A stretch of 64,000 nt of DNA from Mucilaginibacter myungsuensis (GTDB taxonomy: Bacteria; Bacteroidota; Bacteroidia; Sphingobacteriales; Sphingobacteriaceae). The number at the start of each line of letters is the position of its first letter. The first letter of the stretch is position 1. The notes beneath the pieces were generated by a model. That model did no database searches, was not told where the DNA came from, and worked only from the letters and a program-made list of their open reading frames with translations. Both the position numbers and the translations under genes were made by a program. Shown piece after piece: positions 20,001-26,318 of this stretch. The DNA lies in assembly GCF_015222005.1 (NCBI RefSeq), contig NZ_JADFFL010000012.1, positions 1 through 64,000 of the forward strand, read 5' to 3'.

Positions 20001-20145
20001 GAGGGGTTTTAGCTGACAGACCCGATCCGCTCAACACATCCTCAATAGGGATAGGCTCGGCAAATTCGTGTCTACTTTTCTCAACAAATTCCGGCGTATT
20101 GTTTAGTTCTTCTAAACCTTTCCAGTATTTTTTATTGCTGTCCAT
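17026..20145 (-). CDS. actB: Alternative complex III subunit ActB (molybdopterin-like and iron-sulfur protein)
   Basis: A 1039-residue fusion. Residues 49-54 (RRDFLK) plus a hydrophobic run form a twin-arginine signal, with a lipobox-like Cys at 68. Residues about 70-720 resemble molybdopterin oxidoreductases, a domain known to be empty in ACIII. From about residue 770 on, a ferredoxin domain carries four Cys clusters: CTGCGACVVAC, CQHCDHAPC, CVGTRYCANNC and CSMC...CEQTC. This gives three [4Fe-4S] and one [3Fe-4S] in ACIII structures. It wires electrons from the quinol site to the hemes. Confidence 0.95.
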   Translation of the reverse strand: MDSNKKYWKGLEELNNTPEFVEKSRHEFAEPIPIEDVLSGSGLSAKTPRRDFLKALGFGVGAVTLAACTPVPVHKSIPYLIKPEEVTPGIANFYVSSFEGQPILVKTREGRPIKIEGNPNDVLTKGGISAQGQAAVLDLYNSGRLQQPMLGGDGSLSEASWDALDTYVTNQLNAIKAGGKKIRIVASTVYSPSTLGVINDFIVAYPTAKLVNYDSISYTGIIKANENSFGKAVVPSYKFDKADIIVSFGADFLGSWISGEEHTLQYVSNRNAKSLEEKRMSRHIQFESGMSLTGTNADTRIATKASDEGAALLSLYKELTGTALPGTKEVEDKRVANAIKLVAGELKAAQGKALVVCGSNDIATQILVNAINSVLGSYGTTIDLDNPNKKFAGNDQEFADLIREINAGEVDALFFLNANPAYDYYKQKEFTDALAKVKLKVSFADQLDETASLSTAVAPNHHFLESWGDAEVVEGYYSIIQPAINPVYNTRQAETSLMKWSANAVADYYTYVQNTWANTIFPKVGVSGKKAWETLLQSGFVKVAPKAPGVYTFAKDLASVAQTIVSQSAKIKAGADQVELVLYQNNGIGDGKRANNPWLQEMPDPVSKVTWANYAAVAEKFGKETLKVEEGDVVEITANGYTIAVPVLFQPGQAQGTVSLALGYGRTKSGKVGDGVGANAYPFYNYANGTFQAVSVASVKANGEKDPLAQTQTHHSYEGRSVIREATFVEYKKNAGAGVSEGEHKKDYNAESLWDEHERPVYNWVMAIDLNACTGCGACVVACTAENNIPVVGKAEVRRRREMHWIRIDRYYSFNDKDATANAEHGHEGGNGALTKEKEINKAFEEGHDMDNVSVVHQPMLCQHCDHAPCETVCPVLATIHSSEGLNHMAYNRCVGTRYCANNCPFKVRRFNWFNYWNDSRFENYLQNDYTQLVLNPDVTTRFRGVMEKCSMCIQRIQSGKLKAKMEKRPLRDGEIKMACEQTCTANAIVFGNKNDPNSAVSKALASERTYYVLEELNIQPGIGYQSKIRNINEKELSA

Positions 20146-20185
20146 TTAAGCTATATAAACTGTAATTGCTAAGTTCTTGTTATTA

Positions 20186-21448
20186 TTAATAGTGGCACTT
20201 ACCGCACTCCAGACCGCCCATGGCAGCTGCAGTAACTTTCTCGCCCTTCTTGATCATCTCGTGCACGGCGAACATCTTATCGTAGTAAGCGTTACCTTTA
20301 GTGTTAACCTCGGTACGTCTGTGGCACTGGATACACCATTTCATGGTCAGCGGCGAGTATTGGTAAACCTCTTTCATGGTCTGTACCGGGCCGTGGCAAT
20401 CCTGGCAAATGATCTTACCAACTTTAACGTGCTGTGAGTGGTTAAAGTAAACCAGATCCGGCAGGTTGTGGATACGTACCCACTGGATAGGGCGTGCTTT
20501 AGATGCATCGTATGTACGTTTCTCGGGATCGTAACCCAAAGCATCGTAGATCTTATGTATCTCCGGCGACTCTGTCTTAACCGCGTTGTGGCAGTTCATA
20601 CAAACGTTAAGCGACGGGATAGAAGCATTTTTAGATTTGTAAGCACCCGAGTGACAGTACTGGCAATCGATCTTCATTACACCGGCGTGTAACTCGTGCG
20701 AGTATTTGATCGGCTGTACCGGCTGGTAACCCTGGTGAACGTTAGTTCTCCATAAAGCGATCCACATCCAGATGAACGATACGATGAAACCTACCAGCGC
20801 AACAAAGAATACGAATTTCTTGTTCATCACCAGCGCCATCACCTTAGCTTTACGCTCGGCTTTAACCACCTCGGCAGCTAATTCATCTTGCTCTGTATAT
20901 GTACCGTCTTTTTTTGATACTAATTTTTCTAAAGATCCAACAACCCTGTTCAGTACAAGGATGATCACGAAAGCCAATACAACTACCAATGCCAAACCTA
21001 ACACCATCATTGTGCTTGGGCCCTTTTCTTCGACCACTGGAGGTTGAGCATTATCTGGTTTCTGCAATTCAGCGTAACCCGTACGGATGTAAGCCAACAC
21101 GTCGGCTACATCAGCATCGCTATACTGCGGGAACGGAGGCATCGGGGTTTCGTTATACTGCTTGTAAATAGCTACAGCTTTAGGATCGCCGGCAGCAACC
21201 AAAGCCTGGCTATTGTGGATCCACGAGGTAAGCCATTTGTCATTAGTATCCGAAGTAACGATAGGACCTAAGGCAGGACCGATGCCATTCTTGTCGAGTT
21301 TGTGACAGCTGGCGCAGCTAGTGGTAAATATACCCTTACCCTTTGCCGCATCTCCTTGTGCATGGGCAGCAGACCCCATCATCGCCAATCCGGCGATCAG
21401 TAAAACCGACCTCGAAAATTGTTTAAGAATCAATGAGATACTTCTCAT
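20186..21448 (-). CDS. actA: Alternative complex III subunit ActA, multiheme cytochrome c
   Basis: A 420-residue protein with six CxxCH sites. One is in an N-terminal class I cytochrome c domain (CASCH, residues 45-49). Five are in the C-terminal part: CQYCH 262-266, CMNCH 283-287, CQDCH 348-352, CIQCH 372-376 and CGKCH at the very end (415-419). It has a signal peptide (residues 1-31) and two helices, about 146-168 and 212-232. The five C-terminal hemes are those attributed to ActA in general; the N-terminal heme domain looks additional. First gene of the respiratory block, with a promoter about 80 bases upstream. Confidence 0.92.
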   Translation of the reverse strand: MRSISLILKQFSRSVLLIAGLAMMGSAAHAQGDAAKGKGIFTTSCASCHKLDKNGIGPALGPIVTSDTNDKWLTSWIHNSQALVAAGDPKAVAIYKQYNETPMPPFPQYSDADVADVLAYIRTGYAELQKPDNAQPPVVEEKGPSTMMVLGLALVVVLAFVIILVLNRVVGSLEKLVSKKDGTYTEQDELAAEVVKAERKAKVMALVMNKKFVFFVALVGFIVSFIWMWIALWRTNVHQGYQPVQPIKYSHELHAGVMKIDCQYCHSGAYKSKNASIPSLNVCMNCHNAVKTESPEIHKIYDALGYDPEKRTYDASKARPIQWVRIHNLPDLVYFNHSQHVKVGKIICQDCHGPVQTMKEVYQYSPLTMKWCIQCHRRTEVNTKGNAYYDKMFAVHEMIKKGEKVTAAAMGGLECGKCHY

Positions 21449-21529
21449 AAAGTGTATTTGTGCTTAATAATTTCTATTTTATGTTTGAAAACACGGGCAG
21501 ATGTGAGATTACCCACTTATTTCAGTCCA

Positions 21530-21563
21530 CAAAAGTATAATTTATTACAGTACCGCTGACAAA
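21530..21563 (-). promoter_or_regulatory. Promoter for the ACIII/aa3 block
   Basis: On the minus strand TTTG (21560-21563) is followed by a 22-base spacer and TACTTTTG (21530-21537), which fits the Bacteroidota TAnnTTTG element. Transcription should begin near 21526, leaving a leader of about 75 bases before actA. No FNR-type box sits at the spacing seen in the cbb3 island. Confidence 0.5.
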
Positions 21564-21981
21564 TTAATGACACGAAACATTAATTTATAATTGTTCTAAA
21601 TAACTTGCAAAAACAGCCTTTACAGTATCAAAAACAACGATTTTAAAGAAATTAACATCCCTGAAATTTTATCAACACTACCCTTGTTTTTGCAAAATTT
21701 GTTAATATCAGTTGTAACGCTTTCATCAAAGCGTCCATTTCACACTTTGAGCGGGAGGGCAAATGGCATCATCGTAAAAAAACAGCCTTTTAACTGCAAA
21801 GAACACAATTTATGAAGCTTTAACGGATGTAATTATGTAATTATCTGAACTACAGATACGCTTCGATATTTGAACCTGCAGAACTATCGTTTCAGTTAAG
21901 ATCACCGCCTCCCTTAACACCATTCTGTCGAATATCTGGACTTGATCGATAGCGAGATGATCAACAATACAAGATCAGTTA
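21564..21981. other. AT-rich intergenic region without a recognised gene
   Basis: Stop codons interrupt all frames and no ORF here looks coding. The stretch is richer in A and T than its neighbours. An imperfect pair TTGATC ... GATCAA occurs around 21941-21964, but the spacing does not suit a CRP/FNR site. It holds the upstream side of the ACIII promoter. Confidence 0.4.
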
Positions 21982-22019
21982 AAACAAAAAGACCCACGAA
22001 GTTCCCATCGTAGGTCTTT
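21982..22019 (-). terminator. Rho-independent terminator of the M15 peptidase gene
   Basis: Arms 21988-21999 and 22008-22019 pair at 11 of 12 positions around an 8-base loop. On the minus strand the stem is followed by TTTTTGTTTT. It begins 24 bases after the stop codon. Confidence 0.85.
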
Positions 22020-22042
22020 GCATTGTATTGGGTAGGTAACCC

Positions 22043-22714
22043 CTACTCTCTTGCCGCCATAAAATTATCGTACCAGCTTTTATCGCCGCCCGCCGGGTAA
22101 ACGCCCTGCCTTAACGCGTTAGAACTTGTGCCGGCCAGTTGCAGGTGCGGCACTTCAAAATCCAGGCGCATTAAGCCTTCCTGCGTACCGATCTGGTTCA
22201 TTCGCGCCCACCAGGCGGCTTTAGATCCACTGGTATTCCAGCTCCATTCGCCATCCAGCATCAACACAAGATCTACCGCCAGGCCATATTGATGGTACGA
22301 TGACCAAGGCTTGGCATAAGTTACTATCGAGCCCGGCTTAGTGCGCCCTTGTGCATAAAGTTCGCTTTGTCGTTCGGGATGCCTGAAAGCTTCGAACACT
22401 TTGAATGGGATACCCTCGGCCTGTAGTTGTACATAAGTTTTCACTACCGCCGCGCGTACCGTTGGATGCAGGTGACGGATGTTGTTATGCCTGTCGGCTT
22501 TGGACTTTGCTGTGCGCGGTGTCTCGGTAGCCAGATAGATCTGGGTCCAGGTATTGCCACCGACAATGCCATCGGCTACTAAACCTTTCTTTGTTTGAAA
22601 TTTTAATACGGCGGCGTTAGTGACCGCATCGAAAGTGCCAGTGGTATCGACACCTAATTTTTTTTGAAGGTAGGTAACCAGCTTGCCTGTGCTACCAGTT
22701 TTTAATACTTGCAT
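22043..22714 (-). CDS. M15-family peptidase with N-terminal peptidoglycan-binding domain
   Basis: Residues 1-62 are a PG_binding_1 repeat (LKTGSTGKLVTYLQKKLG ... DGIVGGNTW). Residues 75-200 are a VanY/CwlK-like zinc peptidase: His141 and Asp148 in SSYHQYGLAVD and His190 in FEVPHLQL form the metal site. This fits an L-Ala-D-Glu or D-Ala-D-Ala endopeptidase that cuts peptide stems of the cell wall. It has no signal peptide, as in phage endolysins, although no phage genes are nearby. The membrane protein gene 76 bases upstream is in the same direction and may help in export (inference). Confidence 0.8.
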   Translation of the reverse strand: MQVLKTGSTGKLVTYLQKKLGVDTTGTFDAVTNAAVLKFQTKKGLVADGIVGGNTWTQIYLATETPRTAKSKADRHNNIRHLHPTVRAAVVKTYVQLQAEGIPFKVFEAFRHPERQSELYAQGRTKPGSIVTYAKPWSSYHQYGLAVDLVLMLDGEWSWNTSGSKAAWWARMNQIGTQEGLMRLDFEVPHLQLAGTSSNALRQGVYPAGGDKSWYDNFMAARE

Positions 22715-22790
22715 GTCTAAGGTAATTTTAATGTGATCACTTATTAACGGTCGTTCAACGCCGACCTCATTATGTCTTCAAAGGAAATTG

Positions 22791-23711
22791 CTACAAGGGT
22801 GGCCTTTCATCGCCCTGTTCCGGATCTGTGCCATCATCATCACTAACAGGCGCAGGATTATCACCCGGTGCAGCCGGCGCCGGCGGTGGGGTTAACGGCT
22901 CTTCGGTTTGGGTGGCGGCATCGGTCGGTTGATGGTTTACCGGCAAAGCGGCGCCCGCTTGCGCGTTACCGTCACCTGCCGGGGCAAGGTTCGCAGTTGG
23001 CGCCTGGGGTGGCGGAGGTGGAGCAAATTCAGGGTTCTCGTTAGTGGTCGCCGCGTTTACCGGGGCATTCTTGTTTTCGTTAAGTTTTAACCCAAGGTAG
23101 GCACCGGTGCTTAGGCCCATCAGTGACAGTAGTTCGGTAGTGATGATCTTATCGTCGGGCAGGGCGATGGTATCCTGTAAGCCAACATAAGAAATGTATA
23201 TCCCCCCTACCACTACCGTCCAAATCACATTTTGCAGGCGATGTATACTGACACCTTTCTCGTCAGAGATAATATCCGTCAGGAAACCGGCAGACGGATA
23301 GTCTTGCTGTGGTACGGCCTGCCCTTGTGTATCTTTCTGGCCGTTATCGATAGTTTTACTGATCAGCGTAGTGCCGACCGCTATGCCTAACAGACCAAGG
23401 TTGACGGCATCCAGCTTAGGGATCTTAAAGCCAACAAATGGCCCGGCACCGATAACGCCGGAGTTTTTGAGGAAAAGATAAATGAAGGAACTGATAATGA
23501 TGACCGTCCAAAAAGCCAGTTGCGCCCGGCCAAGACTGAATGATGGCCTGGGGTTTTTGATCTTTTCGGCGGCGGCCAGTTTGCAAAAATTCTCTTCGTT
23601 GAATAACTCATTGCGCAGCATGGAGGACTGCCTGGAAACTATCACTATGATAGCCCCCAAAATGGTGAGGATGAGGTAATACATGTGGTGTAAGGTTAAA
23701 TGAATTAGCAT
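22791..23711 (-). CDS. Membrane protein with duplicated two-helix unit and Pro-rich tail, unknown function
   Basis: I do not recognise a named family. About 306 residues: one N-terminal helix, then two similar units. The first is FSLGRAQLAFWTVII followed by a helix and LGLLGIAVGTTL; the second is VSIHRLQNVIWTVVVG followed by LLSLMGLSTGAYLG. Each has a charged R-x-Q before the first helix. Residues about 218-306 are low-complexity Pro/Ala/Thr/Glu, probably a flexible tail. Two ATGs are possible, at 23711 and 23684; the first has an A-rich upstream stretch, the second starts right at the hydrophobic segment. It probably forms an operon with the M15 peptidase. Confidence 0.65.
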   Translation of the reverse strand: MLIHLTLHHMYYLILTILGAIIVIVSRQSSMLRNELFNEENFCKLAAAEKIKNPRPSFSLGRAQLAFWTVIIISSFIYLFLKNSGVIGAGPFVGFKIPKLDAVNLGLLGIAVGTTLISKTIDNGQKDTQGQAVPQQDYPSAGFLTDIISDEKGVSIHRLQNVIWTVVVGGIYISYVGLQDTIALPDDKIITTELLSLMGLSTGAYLGLKLNENKNAPVNAATTNENPEFAPPPPPQAPTANLAPAGDGNAQAGAALPVNHQPTDAATQTEEPLTPPPAPAAPGDNPAPVSDDDGTDPEQGDERPPL

Positions 23712-23742
23712 AAGCCGTTTTTTACCAGCGACTTAGTATTAA

Positions 23743-23773
23743 CAATTATAACCAATAGGAGTAAGCACTGCAA
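23743..23773 (-). promoter_or_regulatory. Promoter for the membrane protein / M15 pair
   Basis: On the minus strand TTG (23771-23773), a 20-base spacer and TATAATTG (23743-23750), one base off TAnnTTTG, stand about 32 bases before the first ATG. Confidence 0.4.
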
Positions 23774-23844
23774 CCCGTGAAAACACCCTATCTGCGGCCG
23801 ACTTTTGCGCAAAACTCCTTCACTAACAAACCCTTACAACAACA

Positions 23845-23875
23845 AAAGCCCGAAGTTTCATCAACTCCGGGCTTT
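23845..23875 (-). terminator. Rho-independent terminator of the deoxyhypusine-synthase-like gene
   Basis: Arms 23845-23856 and 23864-23875 carry AAGCCCG and CGGGCTT, with a short loop. On the minus strand the stem is followed by TTTTGTTGTTG. It lies about 50 bases past the stop codon at 23927. Confidence 0.8.
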
Positions 23876-23926
23876 CAGTATAAGTTCAAGGCAAACCTTT
23901 TACCTTTCGCCTTTAACCTTAAAAAA

Positions 23927-24907
23927 TTATTGCTTCAGTATCCACGCAAATATCAGCGGAACTACGATAGTAGCATCGCTCTCTACAATAAACTTTGGTG
24001 TATCGATATCCAGCTTACCCCAGGTGATCTTCTCGTTAGGGACAGCGCCTGAATACGAACCGTATGACGTGGTAGAATCAGATATCTGGCAGAAATAACT
24101 CCAGAACGGGATGTTCTCCATCTCCATATCCTGATAAAGCATCGGTACCACACAGATAGGGAAATCGCCGGCTATACCGCCACCGATCTGGAAGAAACCT
24201 AAACCCTTACCTGTAGAGTTTTCAGGATACCAACCGGCTAACCAAGCCATGTATTCGATACCGCTTTTCATGGTCGACGCCTTGATCTCGCCTTTGATCA
24301 CGTATGATGCAAAGATGTTACCCATGGTGCTATCTTCCCATCCCGGTACAACGATCGGTAAGTTTGCCTCAGCAGCGGCCAACATCCACGAGTTCTTTGG
24401 ATCTATCTCGTAGTACTGCTCCAGCTCGCCGCTCAGCAATATTTTGTACATGTATTCATGCGGGAAATAACGCTCGCCGGCATCGTCAGCATCTTTCCAG
24501 ATCTTGTGGATGTGCTTTTGCAAACGACGGAAAGCTTCTTCCTCAGGGATACAAGTATCAGTAACACGGTTGTAGTGGTTCTCTAACAGGTCCCACTCAT
24601 CCTGCGGACTCAGGTCGCGGTAGTTAGGCACGCGCTTGTAGTGCGAGTGCGCTACCAAGTTCATGATATCCTCTTCCAGATTGGCGCCTGTACAGCTAAT
24701 GATATCGATCTTACCCTGGCGGATCATTTCGGCCAGCGAAATACCCAACTCGGCAGTACTCATGGCACCGGCAAGGGTCACCATCATTTTACCGCCTTCA
24801 AGCAGGTGTGTTTCGTAACCTTTGGCAGCGTCAACCAAAGCGGCAGCGTTAAAGTGCAGGTAGTTGCGCTCAATAAACTGAGATATAGGGCCTCTTGTAG
24901 TGCTCAT
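23927..24907 (-). CDS. Deoxyhypusine synthase family protein
   Basis: A protein of about 326 residues with the deoxyhypusine synthase fold. It has GGKMMVTLAGAMSTAELG near residue 37, SCTGANLEEDI for NAD binding, and a C-terminal GAVPNEKITWGKL whose Lys aligns with the active-site Lys of eukaryotic DHS. Bacteria lack eIF5A, so the natural acceptor is not eIF5A. Bacterial homologues have been linked to homospermidine or agmatine-derived polyamines, and which applies here cannot be told from sequence. The ATG at 24907 (MSTTRGP) is preferred. The TTG at 24934 lies in a -7 promoter element. Confidence 0.85.
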   Translation of the reverse strand: MSTTRGPISQFIERNYLHFNAAALVDAAKGYETHLLEGGKMMVTLAGAMSTAELGISLAEMIRQGKIDIISCTGANLEEDIMNLVAHSHYKRVPNYRDLSPQDEWDLLENHYNRVTDTCIPEEEAFRRLQKHIHKIWKDADDAGERYFPHEYMYKILLSGELEQYYEIDPKNSWMLAAAEANLPIVVPGWEDSTMGNIFASYVIKGEIKASTMKSGIEYMAWLAGWYPENSTGKGLGFFQIGGGIAGDFPICVVPMLYQDMEMENIPFWSYFCQISDSTTSYGSYSGAVPNEKITWGKLDIDTPKFIVESDATIVVPLIFAWILKQ

Positions 24908-24931
24908 GTCTTGTGTTATTTTTTCAGGGGG

Positions 24932-24939
24932 CAAAGGTA
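24932..24939 (-). promoter_or_regulatory. -7 element TACCTTTG for the deoxyhypusine-synthase-like gene
   Basis: A perfect TAnnTTTG on the minus strand, 25 bases before the ATG at 24907. No convincing -33 box is seen. Confidence 0.45.
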
Positions 24940-25010
24940 AGTATTTAGGATCAACCGATCACCATATTCGCAAAAAACGCGCAACCCGCTGTCCCAAACA
25001 ATTTTAGCCC

Positions 25011-25018
25011 TACCTTTG
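25011..25018 (+). promoter_or_regulatory. -7 element TACCTTTG for the BamA-like gene
   Basis: The same octamer as on the opposite strand 72 bases away. It ends 17 bases before the ATG at 25035, giving a short leader of about a dozen bases. The -33 region is weak. Confidence 0.45.
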
Positions 25019-25034
25019 TCAATACATCACCTAC

Positions 25035-26171
25035 ATGAAAAAAATATTACTCTTAGCAGTTGCATTACTGATAAGCCCTGCCCTTTTCGCGCAGATGAAA
25101 TTCTTGCCCAAATTCGTTCGCAAGATGCTGTTCGAGCAGGATTCGGGCAAACATAGCAGCTTTTTCTTACTACCTGTATTCGGCTCCGCGCCCGAAACAG
25201 GCCTTGAACTGGGCGGATCGGCACTTTACTCCTTCTATACAGATAGCGTCCCCAGTGATACCCGTGTATCCAACATTTTCGGTTACGGTACGGTAACCGC
25301 CAAGGGCCAAAGCCGCGTAAGCCTGAGCACCAGCTACTGGACGCCGCACAACACCTGGCATTTCATCGGTTCGGCCAGCTATATCGATTTCCCTTTTGAT
25401 TTTTATGGAATTGGCCCCGACACTTATAAAGCCAATAAAGATCCGCTGGAACAACGCCGTTTTAGGATGACCGTACAAGCAGACAAAAGGGTAGGCAAAA
25501 ACTTCTATATAGGCTTGATGGCAGGTGGTTTCGACTACAAATATGCAAATAAAAAACCAGGCGGTATATTTGACACAAGCCCCGAGGTACAAGACCGAAG
25601 CGGTGGCGCGGGTTTGCTGATAGGCCCATCGATAGATTTCGATAGCCGCAATAACAACACCTACACTACCAAGGGGCTTTTCATCAACTCGTACCTGCAC
25701 TTTTATCAGGGCATTTTTGGCAATAACAGCTATCGTGGCGGGTTTTACAACATCGAGGTGATGCAGTATAACCCCATAGGTAAGCGCTGGATGCTGGGTT
25801 TTGATATCCAGCATCAACTAATGATCGGCGGCAGATCCCCTTTTTACCTGTTACCCGCACTTGGCAGCGACGAGATGATGCGCGGCTACTACAACGGCCG
25901 CTACCGCGATCGCGACATGCTGGCGGGACAAGCCGAACTACGCTACCGCATAAGCGACAGGTTCGCGCTTGCCGGATTTGCCGGTGCCGGAACCGTTTAT
26001 CAGCTAAACATTTTTGAGCCACGCTTAAAACCCAATGCAGGGGGCGGTGTACGCTATTTCTTCGATGTGCAAAAAGGATTGACCCTGCGTGCAGATTACG
26101 GCATTGGCCAACGCGTGGCTGGTGAAGTTAGGCAGAGTGGATTTTATTTTGCATTGGGGGAATCGTTTTAA
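25035..26171 (+). CDS. BamA/TamA-type outer membrane beta-barrel protein without POTRA domains
   Basis: A 378-residue protein with a signal peptide ending in LFAQ. The rest is alternating amphipathic strands ending in a barrel-type terminal strand (SGFYFALGESF). Near residue 285 the MRGYYNGRYRD segment matches the conserved RGF/RGY motif in loop 6 of Omp85-family barrels. At this length there is no room for POTRA repeats, so it resembles the short patatin-linked or surface antigen barrels seen in Bacteroidota. Ligand and role are unknown. It is transcribed away from the deoxyhypusine-synthase-like gene. Confidence 0.75.
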   Translation: MKKILLLAVALLISPALFAQMKFLPKFVRKMLFEQDSGKHSSFFLLPVFGSAPETGLELGGSALYSFYTDSVPSDTRVSNIFGYGTVTAKGQSRVSLSTSYWTPHNTWHFIGSASYIDFPFDFYGIGPDTYKANKDPLEQRRFRMTVQADKRVGKNFYIGLMAGGFDYKYANKKPGGIFDTSPEVQDRSGGAGLLIGPSIDFDSRNNNTYTTKGLFINSYLHFYQGIFGNNSYRGGFYNIEVMQYNPIGKRWMLGFDIQHQLMIGGRSPFYLLPALGSDEMMRGYYNGRYRDRDMLAGQAELRYRISDRFALAGFAGAGTVYQLNIFEPRLKPNAGGGVRYFFDVQKGLTLRADYGIGQRVAGEVRQSGFYFALGESF

Positions 26172-26283
26172 ACCCCTCCGGCATCTGAAGGGAGTCAACC
26201 TTGCAAAACATTTATCAGGCAGACTCTTATCAAGTATACGTCAAAGTCTTTTGCTCGCCTTAGCATTCTTTAAGGTTATTCAT

Positions 26284-26291
26284 TAAGTTTG
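26284..26291 (+). promoter_or_regulatory. -7 element TAAGTTTG for the GH172 gene
   Basis: A perfect TAnnTTTG, 28 bases before the ATG at 26319. The -33 box is weak. The TTG within it could be misread as a start codon. Confidence 0.4.
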
Positions 26292-26318
26292 GGTTCTGCA
26301 ACCACCTATAAACTTGAT

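Noticed and set aside
21941..21964. TTGATC ... GATCAA pair before the ACIII promoter
   Set aside because: The spacing between the half-sites is far longer than the six bases of CRP/FNR boxes, and it is about 400 bases from the -7 element.
22043..22714. Prophage endolysin
   Set aside because: No tail, capsid, portal or integrase gene lies near; the M15 peptidase stands with only one membrane protein gene.
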